DNA of 64,000 nucleotides from Rhynchopus euleeides (lineage: Eukaryota > Euglenozoa > Diplonemea > Diplonemida > Diplonemidae), in contig OY723263.1 of assembly GCA_963210315.1 (NCBI GenBank), positions 1,798,001-1,862,000 of the forward strand. Direction: 5' to 3'. A model generated the notes under the pieces. That model saw only the letters and a list, made by a program, of their open reading frames with translations. It was not told the DNA's origin and did no database searches. Positions 43,996 to 54,896 of the stretch are shown here, one piece after another. Position 1 is the first letter of the stretch. The number at the start of each line of letters is the position of its first letter. The position numbers were made by a program, and so were the translations under genes.

Positions 43996-46959
43996 ATGCG
44001 GACACGGCCTGTGCCGCACCCCTCCTCCTCCTCTGTTAAGGGGGAGTATGTGTACGGGCACGAGGCCGATGCCGCCTCCACCTTCGAGCGGACAGCCGGC
44101 TCCACCGTCACCTCATCGTGGAACGACAGCATGGCGTCCTCCCCATCGCCGCCACTCATGCCACGCAGTGCGCACCCCCGGGGGGACGTCACCACCCTAG
44201 TCAAAGACTGCGACAACGAGCAGGCCACGGTGTTCCGCGTGGAGCTCCGCAACTTCAAGGTCACGGGGCTGCTGAGCGGGACACCCCACGGGCAGGAGGC
44301 TGCCGCGTCTCTGTCGGGAAACTTCGACGGGAAACGCTTTGACCTCGGCGAGTTCCGCTACGACAGCATCGACCCTGTGTGGGATGGCGACGTCACACTC
44401 ATCTACGAAATAGAGGACGTGGGCACCCTTGCGCAGCGCAGCCTGATGGTCGACGTGGTGCTGCAAGGCCGCCACGGGGTGGAGACGGCCCGCTTTGAGA
44501 AAAGCCTCCTGTCGCTGTGCCGGGGCCCCCCCCGCCAGGAGGCCGCCCTCGCCTTCCAGACCCACCGCAGCGCCACGCTGCGCTTCGACGCCGTGATGGA
44601 GGAGGAGCGCCCCGTCGCCATCGCCCTGCACAGCCTCAGCGTGGTCGTCCCCCCCCACGCCTGGCTCGTGGAGCCGGGCGACGCCGCCCTCGAAGACCTC
44701 TACCACCTGAGCTACAGCCTGGAGCACAGCGGGCAGGCCCCGCTTGAGAGCGGCGCTGTCTACCCATCTCATCAGAGGCAGTTCTGCACGCTGCAGTACA
44801 GGGCTGTCCCGACGCTTGCCGCAAACGCATCGCAGAGCGCCCTCCTCGCCTCCGCCGTCCTGATCGACGTGGTGCGCTCCCCACGCAGCGGGGCGGGGTG
44901 GGACCACATCCCGGAGGTGGTGGCATCCTTCTCCGTGCCTGTTCCCAGCCTCATCGGCGGGGCCCACCGCCGTGGCAGCACACACATCTCGACGCGATTC
45001 GCGGTACGTGCGGGGTACGAGGGCTGCATCACGGTGGAGGGCACCGCCGACCTGCGGAACCTGCCGAGATTCCAGCAGAGCGCAGACCACCCCCGCTGGC
45101 AGGAGCCGCAACCCTCCGATTCCGTGGCGACGGTGCTGCACAGCGCCGCATCTGGGCGGCACTCGCCCTGCAGGCTGCGCAGGGCATGCGACGCCACACC
45201 TCCAGACACGCCACCAGAGGCGGCGCTCTACCGCGTGACGCCAGGGAGCGCCCCGCTGCACCCTGCCCGGTCACCCAGATGCGGGCCGCGGTACAGGGCT
45301 GCGCCCGAGGCGCGCCCGGCAGAGGCAGTCGTGCGGGGCAGGGAGAGGGCGGTGTCACCACCGCGCCTGCGCGGCGGGCGCCACGCGCCGCAGGCGGAGG
45401 TGGAGGTGGCGACGGACTTCAACCACAACATCAGGCGGCGGCGCGACGAGCTGCAGCGGCGTCTCGAGGGGCTCCGCGGCAGCATGTCGGTCCCGGCAGC
45501 CGGCAGCGCGCGGGGTGGGGCGAGGCCCTGCAGCAGCATGAACAGCAGCAGCGGCAGCAGGGGCGGCGCGGCACTGCTGCCCCCGGATGCGGCGCAGCCG
45601 TTTGCCAAGCGGAGGATCCGCGAGGCGTCGGACTTCTCTGCCTCGGTGGTGCATCCCGCTGCTGAGCGGTGCTCGTCCCCCGCGACAGAGGTGGAGCTGC
45701 TGCGGCAGGAGAACGAGAGGCTGCATGCGGAGCTGTCGGTGCGCAGCAGCATGGGGGCGGCACCCCCGAGGCCCGACACGCCTGATGTGTTTGTGGCGCT
45801 GCCCAGCAGGAGGCATGCGGAGATGCGGCGTGACGCGGATCGCCGAGCAGCCGAGCAGCAGGCCAGCGCAGCGCAGAGGGTGGCTGCTGCGGACTCCGCC
45901 GTGCAGATCGCCGAGCAGCAGGTGCGAATAGAGAAGCTCGAGACGGAGCTCCGCGTGCTGCGAGGGATCGTGTCGACTCGCGCCACAGACCCCCCCTCCC
46001 TCCCCCTGCGGCCATCGCGTGCAGCTGCTGCCCCCCTCACGCCCCCCCGCTCCCCGCGCGGCATCCAGCCCCGCACGGTGTCGCCGCATCGCGAGAGGGA
46101 GCCACCCCCACAGGCGGAGCCCCCCACACGCAGCAAATACCGCTCCCCCCCGCGCTCCCGCCCGCCCAGCCCGCCCGCCGATAGCAGGGCCGTGACGCCG
46201 CACCGCCACGCCACGCCCCCCCTGCGGGAGGGCGGAGATGTGCAGCACAGCCACCGCGCCACATCGCCGATGCGGCAGGCGCCTGGGAGCATGCCGCTGC
46301 CGGAGGCGATACGCCCCAGGTCGCCGTGGCGAGAGGCGGCGGCGGCGGCGGCAGTGGCAGCCCCGCAGGCCGCCCCGGGTGGGGCGGAGACGCGTGTCGC
46401 ACTCTGCGCGGGGCGTGATGTGTGCATTGGGGTGGCGGGGTGCGACTACTTCGGGCGGGACATCCCCGCCCTCCTCAAGGCCTGTGCGGCAGGCGATGTG
46501 GAGTTCGCCACGCGGTACTACAAAGCGGCGGAGCCGTGCAACGAGGCTGTGGTGTCGCGCTGCTTCACGCCGCTCCACGCCGCCTGCGCCGCAAGCCCCA
46601 ACCCGGCCCTCGTCACCCTGCTGCTGCAGCACGGATGTGATGCCAACGCGGCATCCTCAGAAGGGGACACGCCGCTGCATCTGCTGGCCTCGTGCCCCCA
46701 TCCGTCGATAGAGTGCCTCGCAATGCTGCTGCAGGCGGGTGCAGGGGTGTCCGCCTACAACGACAAGGGCCTGGCCCCCCTGCATCTGGCTGCCCTGAAT
46801 GCGGCGGACAGCGGGCAGAAGTTCCTCCGGTTTATGATTTACCAAGGCGGGGCGGACATCAACCAGCGCACGCAGGATGGGCTGAGTGCCCTGCAGCTCT
46901 GCACGCCCGACAGGCGGCCTGACGTTCATATGTTCCTCCTCGGTGGGGGTGCGAAGTGA
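43996..46959 (+). CDS. long scaffold-like protein: C2-like N-terminus, coiled coil, ankyrin repeats
   Basis: A 987-residue protein from ATG 43996 (context GCACAATG). Residues about 60-360 look like one or two beta-sandwich, C2-like domains (FRVELRNFKVTGLL, DGDVTLIYEIEDV, LTLRFDAVMEEE-like strands), although calcium ligands are not obvious. A disordered Arg/Pro/Ser-rich stretch follows, with heptads at about 475-490, 565-580 and 610-655 (ELLRQENERLHAEL and QVRIEKLETELRVLRG). Then comes an SPPR/RSPPRSRPPSP-rich linker. The C-terminus from about 830 has four ankyrin repeats (FTPLHAACAASPNPALVTLL, GDTPLHLLASC, GLAPLHLAALN, GLSALQLC). Probably a protein-binding scaffold, perhaps at a membrane or the cytoskeleton (inference). 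No enzyme domain. Confidence 0.82.
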   Translation: MRTRPVPHPSSSSVKGEYVYGHEADAASTFERTAGSTVTSSWNDSMASSPSPPLMPRSAHPRGDVTTLVKDCDNEQATVFRVELRNFKVTGLLSGTPHGQEAAASLSGNFDGKRFDLGEFRYDSIDPVWDGDVTLIYEIEDVGTLAQRSLMVDVVLQGRHGVETARFEKSLLSLCRGPPRQEAALAFQTHRSATLRFDAVMEEERPVAIALHSLSVVVPPHAWLVEPGDAALEDLYHLSYSLEHSGQAPLESGAVYPSHQRQFCTLQYRAVPTLAANASQSALLASAVLIDVVRSPRSGAGWDHIPEVVASFSVPVPSLIGGAHRRGSTHISTRFAVRAGYEGCITVEGTADLRNLPRFQQSADHPRWQEPQPSDSVATVLHSAASGRHSPCRLRRACDATPPDTPPEAALYRVTPGSAPLHPARSPRCGPRYRAAPEARPAEAVVRGRERAVSPPRLRGGRHAPQAEVEVATDFNHNIRRRRDELQRRLEGLRGSMSVPAAGSARGGARPCSSMNSSSGSRGGAALLPPDAAQPFAKRRIREASDFSASVVHPAAERCSSPATEVELLRQENERLHAELSVRSSMGAAPPRPDTPDVFVALPSRRHAEMRRDADRRAAEQQASAAQRVAAADSAVQIAEQQVRIEKLETELRVLRGIVSTRATDPPSLPLRPSRAAAAPLTPPRSPRGIQPRTVSPHREREPPPQAEPPTRSKYRSPPRSRPPSPPADSRAVTPHRHATPPLREGGDVQHSHRATSPMRQAPGSMPLPEAIRPRSPWREAAAAAAVAAPQAAPGGAETRVALCAGRDVCIGVAGCDYFGRDIPALLKACAAGDVEFATRYYKAAEPCNEAVVSRCFTPLHAACAASPNPALVTLLLQHGCDANAASSEGDTPLHLLASCPHPSIECLAMLLQAGAGVSAYNDKGLAPLHLAALNAADSGQKFLRFMIYQGGADINQRTQDGLSALQLCTPDRRPDVHMFLLGGGAK

Positions 46960-47695
46960 CGGCCTGGCTGCCCCCGCTGGCCTGTGAAGGTGCTGCGCGG
47001 TTTGCCGGAGGGAAAGCCCACCCTCACCGCTTATCAGGGTCGGGCGCAACCTGCATGCAGAAGGGGTGGAGGGGAGGGCGGTTCTGTGCGGCCTGCGCTT
47101 TGCGATCCCCACACACCCGCTTTTTAAAGATGTGCGTCGGGTAACCTTAGACTTTAAGTGAGTTGAGTTGCGAAGGAAACCAACAGGAGGCAAGCAATGC
47201 CGTCTGGTCCGCATGTGCGAAACCAGTCAGGGCGGGCAACAGAGGAGAACGGGGCTGTGGCACAGCCTCCATGCAGGAGTATCCAAGAGCCCCGCCACGC
47301 TTTGTGCCTCGTTTCTATTTGTATCCCGGGGCAGCATGCCCTCCGGCTGCAGCACCCTGGTCCAGTCTCTGCTAAACACCTTGCCGCCCCCCTGTGCCCA
47401 GGGGTGTGTGGGCAGGCTGTATCTGCCCCCGTGTCTGATTTCCACGGGGTTTCTGTTTTTGCCCTTTATTTTTGTAGTTTGCACGTACACTCAGTCGCTA
47501 CGCTCAGGTTCGGGAAGATCTAGCGGTGTCCGTCCCCACCCCCAGCCCCCCTCCCGACATCTGATCTGCCCAGACAAAGAAAATGCATATTCAGCCCCTC
47601 TGTGTTCCGCCTTTTGAACCCATCGCATCACCCACGACAGGCGGCCAGCACCAGGGGGTAATACACACGAGTGAGGAGGAGGAGGTGAGGTCAAG
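46960..47695. other. intergenic between ankyrin protein and RPB9
   Basis: No gene supported. A short open frame near 47163-47617 lacks family features. Confidence 0.55.
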
Positions 47696-48097
47696 ATGTC
47701 TGTGCGATTCTGCCACCAGTGCAACAACATGTTGTACCCGAAGGACAACCGGAGAGAGATGCAGCTGTACTACCGGTGTCGGAGGTGCAACAAGGCGGAG
47801 AGTGTCGATGAGCCTGAGAGGCACTGCGTCTACAAGAACATGATCAAGCGTGAGATTAACATGAAGATTCTCGAGTCCGTGCTGAACTTGAAGGCGTACA
47901 CTCAGGACCCTTCCCTCCCGAAGACCCGTCAGCGGACATGCCAGAAGTGCAACGCGCAGGACGCTGTGTTCTTCATGAATCCCATTCAGATGAAGGACGA
48001 CGACATCCAGCTCTACTTCACCTGCATCAACTGCAAGGAGTCGTGGGTCGACGATGTCCGTGACAGAAAAGAATCGGGCGACGCAGGCGCGCAATAG
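47696..48097 (+). CDS. RPB9: RNA polymerase II subunit RPB9
   Basis: A 133-residue RPB9, the small zinc-ribbon subunit on the RNA polymerase II jaw that supports start-site choice, proofreading and TFIIS action. The N-terminal ribbon is Cys6-x2-Cys9 and Cys28-x2-Cys31 with the typical RFCHQCNNMLYPK start. The C-terminal TFIIS-like ribbon is Cys82-x2-Cys85 and Cys110-x2-Cys113 (AVFFMNPIQM between them). Canonical RPB9 has EAVFFQ at this point; here it reads DAVFFM. The polar C-terminal tail after Trp117 is slightly longer than in yeast. RPA12 and RPC11 are less likely because of the NNMLYPK signature and the weak acidic hairpin. Intron-free. Confidence 0.95.
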   Translation: MSVRFCHQCNNMLYPKDNRREMQLYYRCRRCNKAESVDEPERHCVYKNMIKREINMKILESVLNLKAYTQDPSLPKTRQRTCQKCNAQDAVFFMNPIQMKDDDIQLYFTCINCKESWVDDVRDRKESGDAGAQ

Positions 48098-49730
48098 TCC
48101 CCTGGCTCCTGGGCGGATTGCTTTCCCCCCTCTCTGGCAAGGTCGTACTTGGAGCATGCCGCACCACCCCACGACTGGCCCACGGCTGTTCAGCAGCAGG
48201 CATGCCATGCCACGCGCAGGGCACCATTTGCACAGACGCACAGAGGGAACACGCCTCCTCTCCTGCAGGGCAGGCAGGCCTGTCTGACACCCACTCTGCG
48301 TTCGCCACACCTAACGCCGCCGTGCCTCTTGTCTGGACACCCCCTCCTGGGCCAGTGGAGCCGCCAAAACAGCACATCGCTCCGAACCGCCCCGCCCTCT
48401 GGGTGAGCAACGACGTGCGCGCCTCGGCAAAACGTGGGAAAAATCGCACCAAGATCAGGGAGGGTGTGTTCAGTGCGCATTCCGCACGACTCCAAAAAGA
48501 AGCCCCCGATTCGACGTGCGGGAGACAGGTGTTGCGCGCGCCACTGCCTCGCCACCCTGCCCAGTCAGGCAGTTGGGCCGGCGACACCACAACAAACTTC
48601 CCACGCCATGCCTTCAGCGGAGCAGGCGATACCAAGCGGCGCTGCGGTGGGCATCGCGGCATACAAGGGCAAGGGGGGTACGTCGGGAGCGGGGGTGAAG
48701 GGACGTGGCCATTGTCATCTCCCTCCCCCCGCTCAGCCCCCCCAGCCCCACCCCCCTCACTTTCCCCCCACACGAGTAGTGCAGGTCCTGATGCATGGGG
48801 CCTGAGTCAAGACGTGCAGCAAGAACGAACCGAGAGGGAGAATACTACAGCGGCTGTATTTTCCGGGAGGGCGGGGGGGGGGGGGTGCGGGAGGGCTTTC
48901 GGGGTGGGGTGTGGCGAAACAACGGCATCACCCACTGCCCTTAGACAGTACGGCATGTCATCAGGGCGGTGGGGGGGGAAATGGGGAGCCCCCAGGATGG
49001 GATGGGTGTTTTTTCTGAGAGTCTTCCCTGTTTTTTTTGTCTTTTTTTTGCCTCAAAACACAAAAAGCTCCGCTTTGTCACAGCGGACAGAAGAGCACGT
49101 GGATGGCGCAACGGTACGCGCAGAGTGTTAAACTTGGGATCTTTTTCTTTGGCACCGCCGTACGTGACAGGTTGGGGAGGGGGGCGGGGGGGAGGCCGGA
49201 TATTCAGTGTGTCACCAAACCACCTGGGTGATGTCTGTGAGGGTGTGGTGGTTTCCAGTCCCCTCTGTCAGGCTGACTCGCCCCGCTCCCCCCCCCCCCC
49301 CCCCCCCGCTCCTCTGCTCCTCTGCCCCTTCCCCACTCTTTGCTTGACCCCCACCCTATGGCTTTTCACCCCCTACCTCAACAACACCCTGCCATGCAAA
49401 CCACCTGAAGGCGCCACAACAGATTACATAGGTGGGAACCACTGAGTGTTTCGTCACGCCTATCAAGCCTACTATTGCCCGCACATCATATTCCTGGATC
49501 TCGCAAAAAATTGCGGAGCAGAAAATCTGCGGAACGAGTGAAGGGAGGCCAACCCTGTTATTCGTTCTACTTCAACTTCACCCCCCCACCTCAACACACA
49601 ACACACAACACAGCAGGGCCTGCCACGCCGGCCAACGCGGGAGTGCTGAGGAGGGGGGGCTCGCACCCCACCCACCCCCCACCCCCCTGGAGTAATATAT
49701 TTGCCATCGCGCAGCACCTGAGCCTGCGCG
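48098..49730. other. intergenic, 1.6 kb
   Basis: A 337-codon frame overlaps here on the + strand but is Pro/Ala/Gly-rich, ends in homopolymer-derived Phe and Val, and competes with open frames on both strands. I do not call it. C run at about 49289-49307. A polypyrimidine tract ending in GCAG lies about 20 bp before the next ATG. Confidence 0.55.
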
Positions 49731-52265
49731 ATGAAGCAGCCCGGGGATTCTGACGGGTGTGAGTTCGTCCCAAGCGAAATGGACGGCGACTTCTCCGCTG
49801 GGGACAGCGGGAACGGGGACAGCGACAGCGACAGCACCACGGAGACCGGGGGGTGCAACGCAACCGCTGCTGAGGAAGGGGCTTGTCAGGAAGGGGAGGC
49901 GCGGTGGGGGAAGGACACGGGATGCACCGCCAGCACATGTTGTGATGCGGATGAAATCCCGCCCCAGCCACCGCCAGGGGGGCAGAGGCGTCAGCTCCAC
50001 CTCCAACGGGGAAACGACGCCCCGGTTTGCACGCGCGCGCCACACCAGCATGCGCCACACCACGAACAGCTCATCCCCTTTTATGCAAGGATCAACTCCG
50101 AAACCATAGACTCCGACACACGCGAAATGCTGGAGAAATGCTACGCACAGCTCCAGCAGGTTGAGTCCCTCAGGATCCCTGAGGACATCTCGTGGAATGC
50201 GGTGATCAAACCCCTTGAGAAGATCGAGTCTTACTTCAGCCATGTCTGGGGTGCCATCCGGCACATCCTGGATGTGAGACACACCTACGCGCTGCGCGAG
50301 GCGTACGACACGGCGCTCTTCCTTGTTGAAAAGTTTGAACTCACCCTCCGGCAGAGCAGGAAGGTCCACGCCGTGATCGATGCCCTCAAAACCTGCCCCG
50401 GGTTTGATTCCTACACCTCTGTGGAGATCCGTGTGATCGACAGGTATATCCTGGATGCAAAGCTCAGCGGGCTGTACCTCTGCATCGAGGGGAGGGCGCG
50501 GTTCAACCAGGTCAGCGAGGAGCTGTCTCGCCTCTCTGTGAGATTCCGCAACAACGTGCTGGATGCCGTGCAGAAGGGCGAGCGGATTTTCACCAGGAAG
50601 TCGGACCTGGAGGGCCTCCCCGCGCATGTCCTGGACCTGGCTCACCACAACATGGTGCAGCGGTACCCAGGCACGCAGGGGTCTGCTGAGAGAGGGCCGT
50701 GGTGCTTCTCCCTGGCACTCTACCCGAAGTTCATAACATACTGCAAAAACAGGGCGTTGCGTGAAGATATGTACCGTCTCAACGTCTCCGTTGGCTGCAG
50801 CGGGGAGCACGACAACAAGCCTATTATCAACAGGATCCTGGCACTGCGGCAGGAGAAGGCGGGCCTGCTTGGGTATTCCTCTTACGCGGATGTCTCCCTC
50901 GAGTCGAAGATGGCACCCAGCGTCTCCGAGGTGTTCGCCCTGATAGAGAAGCTGCGCGTCGCCTCCCTCGAGAAGGCGCAGGAGGAGGTGGCCTGGATGC
51001 AGCACATCTCCAACCACACCCTGAAGCCGTGGGACGTCCCATACTACCTGCAGAGGCTGAAGGAGAACGCGCTGGGTGTTTCCCCTGATGTCGTGAACTA
51101 CTTCCCTGTGGAGCGGGTCCTCTCCGGGCTCTTCGGTGTGATAGAGGATATTTTTAAAATCAAAATCGTGCAGGTTTCTATCGACGACGAGCTCTCCTGG
51201 GATGTCCACATCAGGATGTACGAGCTGTACGATCTCTGCGGGCCTCAGGAGCAACCCCACGACCCCCTCTCTGATGAGGGTGCGGTGCCCACCTGGAGCG
51301 CGAACGACCAGACCCACGGAGGGCAGAAGATAGCCACCCTCTTCCTCGACCCCTATTCCCGCCCCGGGAGCAAACACACCGGGTCGTGGATGAGTGGCAT
51401 CGTGACACGCCGCCGCAACGACAAAGGCGATATCGTCCACCCAGTTGCCGTGATGGTCTGCAACGCGACGAAACCCCAAGGGGACAAGCCAGCCCTGCTG
51501 ACACCGGAGGATGTCCTGACCCTCTTCCACGAGGCAGGGCACTGCCTGCAGCACCTCCTGACGAAGATCGATGTGATGAGCGTGTCAGGGGTGGAGGGCA
51601 TCGAGTGGGATGCCGTGGAGCTCCCCTCCCTCTTCATGGAGAACTGGTTCTACCTCAAGCGGAACCTGAAGAGCATCGGCCTCCACTGGAAGACGGGCGA
51701 GGTCATCAGCGACGAGGCAATCGAGAGCCTCGCGAAGCTCCGCACATTCATGTCGGGGGTTGCAATGCTACGCCAGGTGGGACTCGCCGCAGCAGACATG
51801 AGCCTCCACCAAGGCTTCACCCCCGACCCCCAAAGCCACGAGGCTGTCTTCGAGAGGTACAAAGAAGTGATGATCCCCTTCTCCGTCGTCGACCCTGTTG
51901 ACGATGAGAAGTCTCTCTGTTCGTTCAGCCACATCTTTGCAGGGGGGTACACCGCAGGGTATTACAGCTACGCCTGGGCTGAGGTTTTGGCGGCGGACGC
52001 ATTCTCCGCCTTTGAGGATGCGCAGACCTCGCCGAGTGATCTGGCGCAGACGGGGCTCCGCTTCCGCAACACCATCCTGGCCCTGGGTGGGGCGTTCCCG
52101 CCAGCGGAGGTGTTCCGCCTCTTCAGAGGGCGCGACCCCATCATCGACCCTCTGCTCCGGACGCAGGGGCTTGGGGACTACCCCCGTGAGGATCTTCTGC
52201 AGCGAATGCTGGAAAAGAATCACGGCCTGCACCGCCAGGCCCGCAAATCCCAGCCCACTCTCTGA
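49731..52265 (+). CDS. M3A oligopeptidase (OpdA/thimet type)
   Basis: An 844-residue zinc metallopeptidase of family M3A, cleaving short peptides in the cytosol or organelles. The zinc site HEAGH is at 600-604 with the third ligand near Glu630 in EWDAVELPSLFMENW. The bacterial OpdA and plant organellar enzymes share PWDIAYY/PWDVPYY, FLDLYARP/FLDPYSRP and SHIFAGGYAAGYYSY, all present here (PWDVPYYLQRL, FLDPYSRPGS, SHIFAGGYTAGYYSYAW). The peptidase proper starts near residue 115. The first 115 residues are acidic then Cys/Gln/His-rich and not conserved; they could be an odd targeting extension, or the true start may be later or spliced. ATG 49731 is the first in frame. An insert near 510-525 (GPQEQPHDPLSDEGAVP) precedes the catalytic region. 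Confidence 0.93.
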   Translation: MKQPGDSDGCEFVPSEMDGDFSAGDSGNGDSDSDSTTETGGCNATAAEEGACQEGEARWGKDTGCTASTCCDADEIPPQPPPGGQRRQLHLQRGNDAPVCTRAPHQHAPHHEQLIPFYARINSETIDSDTREMLEKCYAQLQQVESLRIPEDISWNAVIKPLEKIESYFSHVWGAIRHILDVRHTYALREAYDTALFLVEKFELTLRQSRKVHAVIDALKTCPGFDSYTSVEIRVIDRYILDAKLSGLYLCIEGRARFNQVSEELSRLSVRFRNNVLDAVQKGERIFTRKSDLEGLPAHVLDLAHHNMVQRYPGTQGSAERGPWCFSLALYPKFITYCKNRALREDMYRLNVSVGCSGEHDNKPIINRILALRQEKAGLLGYSSYADVSLESKMAPSVSEVFALIEKLRVASLEKAQEEVAWMQHISNHTLKPWDVPYYLQRLKENALGVSPDVVNYFPVERVLSGLFGVIEDIFKIKIVQVSIDDELSWDVHIRMYELYDLCGPQEQPHDPLSDEGAVPTWSANDQTHGGQKIATLFLDPYSRPGSKHTGSWMSGIVTRRRNDKGDIVHPVAVMVCNATKPQGDKPALLTPEDVLTLFHEAGHCLQHLLTKIDVMSVSGVEGIEWDAVELPSLFMENWFYLKRNLKSIGLHWKTGEVISDEAIESLAKLRTFMSGVAMLRQVGLAAADMSLHQGFTPDPQSHEAVFERYKEVMIPFSVVDPVDDEKSLCSFSHIFAGGYTAGYYSYAWAEVLAADAFSAFEDAQTSPSDLAQTGLRFRNTILALGGAFPPAEVFRLFRGRDPIIDPLLRTQGLGDYPREDLLQRMLEKNHGLHRQARKSQPTL

Positions 52266-52677
52266 GTGAGATCGCTGCGGGTGTGTGGGCTGACTTTCGA
52301 CTGATGGAGGAGTGGGGAGGTGGGTAGGGCTAGCTGTGGGCTGTGGGTCGGTGCTAAACAAAAAGCGTCACGTGTGTGTTGTGTGGGGGTACATCTGTTG
52401 CTGCGTCTGTGTGTGTGTTGCGCTGGAGGGGCCGTTGCGGTGGCATTTTCCCTCCCTCCCCGTGTTTCTTCTTATGGTGTGGGGGTGTGTACACAAAACA
52501 GAGAGTGAGAGAGAGCGTGTGAGGGGGGGGGGGGGCATGCGAGTGTCTTCATTCCGGTGACATTCACCCTTAAATCATACAGGAGAGAGAGACATGTCGA
52601 GAGTGTGTGGTGGGGGAGGAGCTGCAGCCCGCATCAAAGTTATCTCTCCCTCCCCATCCTCGTGGGTTCATTTTTTT
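52266..52677. other. intergenic after oligopeptidase
   Basis: GT-rich and GA-rich simple sequence at about 52360-52520, with no gene. Confidence 0.6.
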
Positions 52678-52773
52678 TGTGACGCGCACGAATTTCGAAC
52701 GGAGTAAGTCGGATCTAACACACGACCCGTCATCAGGCATGGGGAGGGGGGCGGGAGGGGCGGGGCTTGTAAG
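52678..52773. repeat. dispersed repeat R2, copy 2, left part
   Basis: GTGACGCGCACGA, CATCAGGC and CTTGTAAGTGTGTGTG landmarks in the same order as at 36828. The remainder of this copy resumes at 53938. Confidence 0.55.
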
Positions 52774-52775
52774 TG

Positions 52776-53933
52776 TGTGTGTGGTTATAAAGTTTTAAGG
52801 CGGTGTCGCCCTGCACGGGCAGTAGCACCTCCCCTTCAGTATCGCACTCCCGAAGGATTCCCCAACACGACGTGACACCGGTTTCGACGCGTACTCTTCG
52901 TACCCCTCCCCCCGGCCGCGTCTCTTCAGCGAAGAACCGGGGATAATCGGACCAGGGCTAGCTAAACCCTGGTGGTGTCACGGGTGGGGTTGGAGAGGGA
53001 GAAAAGGAAGAAATGAAGTTGCGAAAAAGTCAAACACTGACACGTGAAATCAATAAAAAGGGTGGTATATATCGCCCCCTTGCTGCGACGAAGACACTAA
53101 ATAGTCAGGCCGCTTCAAGAGTCTTGAGGGCTTGAAGGAAGAAACAGGTTGCTGATGAGTCTCAGGAGCAGGCACCTTTTGTCCGCCCACATGACCTTCG
53201 CCCGAAGGCGAACCTCGTCCAGCTTGGCTCGATCGCCACAGAGAAGGGGATCATTCTCCGCTGTGGTGAACATCTTAAAAACCGAGGGTGCAGAGGTGGG
53301 GCAGCCCACTGGTGCGACAGCAGACCGCCCCCGGATAGCTATAACTAGTGCATAGGAAGCATACGACGGCACACGCAACAGATGCCGAAGGCACAACGGC
53401 GGGTCACTTTTAACCACCAGAGGAGTGGCACTCCCGAGGGGTGGGGAAGGGGGGGTAGTCACAACACTTTCGAAGGAAGAAAAGGGGCAAATGGGATGTT
53501 TTGTGCAAGGTAGAAAGGAAGTCACAACATGGGGCAGGGGGGTTTGCTCATCAGGCCTGGGGGAATAGAGGGTTTGTGTGTGGTTATGAAGTTTTAAGGC
53601 GGTGTCGCCCTGCACGGGCAGTAGCACCTCCCCTTCAGTATCGCACTCCCGAAGGATTCCCCAACACGACGTGACACCGGTTTCGACGCGTACTCTTCGT
53701 ACCCCTCCCCCCGGCCGCGTCTCTTCAGCGAAGAACCGGGGATAATCGGACCAGGGCTAGCTAAACCCTGGTGGTGTCACGGGTGGGGTTGGAGAGGGAG
53801 AAAAGGAAGAAATGAAGTTGCGAAAAAGTCAAACACTGACACGTGAAATCAATAAAAAGGGTGGTATATATCGCCCCCTTGCTGCGACGAAGACACTAAA
53901 TAGTCAGGCCGCTTCAAGAGTCTTGAGGGCTTG
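52776..53933. mobile_element. young LTR-like element, non-coding (TRIM-like)
   Basis: Two direct terminal repeats of 359 bp (52776-53134 and 53575-53933), differing at about one position, enclose a 440-bp interior with no protein-coding content. TAAG occurs on both outer flanks and may be the target duplication. The ends start TG but do not show the usual CA. It lies inside dispersed repeat R2, whose other copy at 36828 lacks it. Best read as a recently inserted, non-autonomous terminal-repeat retrotransposon in miniature. A tandem segmental duplication is the alternative, since CATCAGGC words precede both repeats. Confidence 0.55.
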
Positions 53934-53937
53934 TAAG

Positions 53938-54290
53938 TGTGTGTGTGTGTTGTGTGTGTCGCGAGGCGGGGAAAATCGTCAACCCGCCCCGCAGCGAATC
54001 TCAGGTTAGTCGAGGGAAGAAGGAGGCAGGCCTCAAGCAGCGCTTATTATTATTATTTTTGTTGAAATCATTACTAGTTACGAGCGACGAAGCGTAGCAA
54101 GTCGCGAAGTAACGAAGGAAATCGTACGACTGAAGCTTTGGATTAGCACCTCATGCCACTTCACAGGGCCTCAACACAGCCTTGAGACAGCAAGTGTGCG
54201 CTCAACAAAAAGTAGTCCGGAACTGTTCTCCCACAGTTGCTGGACAGGGTGTCTATAATAAAGCGAAAGGAGTACGATTTTGCATTTTCC
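53938..54290. repeat. dispersed repeat R2, copy 2, right part
   Basis: TTACGAGCGACGAAGCG, CATGCCACTTCACA and AGTAGTCCGGAACTGTTCTC landmarks again. The block from about 54160 to 54255, containing the AACTGT/ACAGTT hairpin, is the best conserved part relative to 37105-37190, suggesting selection or a recent copy. Confidence 0.6.
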
Positions 54291-54896
54291 TTTTTTTTTT
54301 TCCCGCTGCTTCTGCACATTGCCCTCCCCACCTCATCCCCACTCCCCAACCCCCATCTCCACTGATGATACTGTTTCGGTAAAATCTACTGATCACGGCG
54401 AATACTGTGCCTGTGTGGTACGGTGTTCCTGAACATCAACGAAGTGCGCACTAAAAGCGTTATCTGGAAAGCGCGACTCTCTCTGGACTATGCAAGAAGG
54501 CGGCCGGCATAGCTGGACCCTCTCAGGTTTAGCATCACACCGCATCAGCAATGCGTGCATAGAGGTGGGTGTGTGAAACTGCATTGTTCCAGAGAGAGTT
54601 CGAAATCACTCGGGGGGACGAGGGGATTTCTGGCTGGGGCAATGCTCAAAATACCTTTGTCAGTGCACTCCCCCCCAGGGTAGTACCCTAGGGGTTGCCT
54701 GGGTGCAATGTGATGCATCGTGGGTCTGGTGGGATGCCACCCACACTGCACACGGGGAGGTTCAAGGCGCCGCTGACCAAGGTCGGCATAGAGGCGGCTG
54801 GCCTCCACCTTAGGGAACATTGCTGTGCCAGCATAAGGAAGGTGACGCTTATTGGGCGGGGACAGGGTTCGTTCAAATTCAGTATCAGTTCAGGTC
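54291..54896. other. gene-free stretch
   Basis: Short frames only, with no recognised motif. Confidence 0.5.

Noticed and set aside
45228-46632. Antisense frames of 399 and 425 codons within the ankyrin gene
   Set aside because: They are complements of a GC-rich, Arg/Ser/Pro-rich coding stretch and have no independent features.
48118-49131. 337-codon frame downstream of RPB9
   Set aside because: Pro/Ala/Gly-rich, extends through G and T homopolymers, overlaps open frames on both strands and shows no domain.
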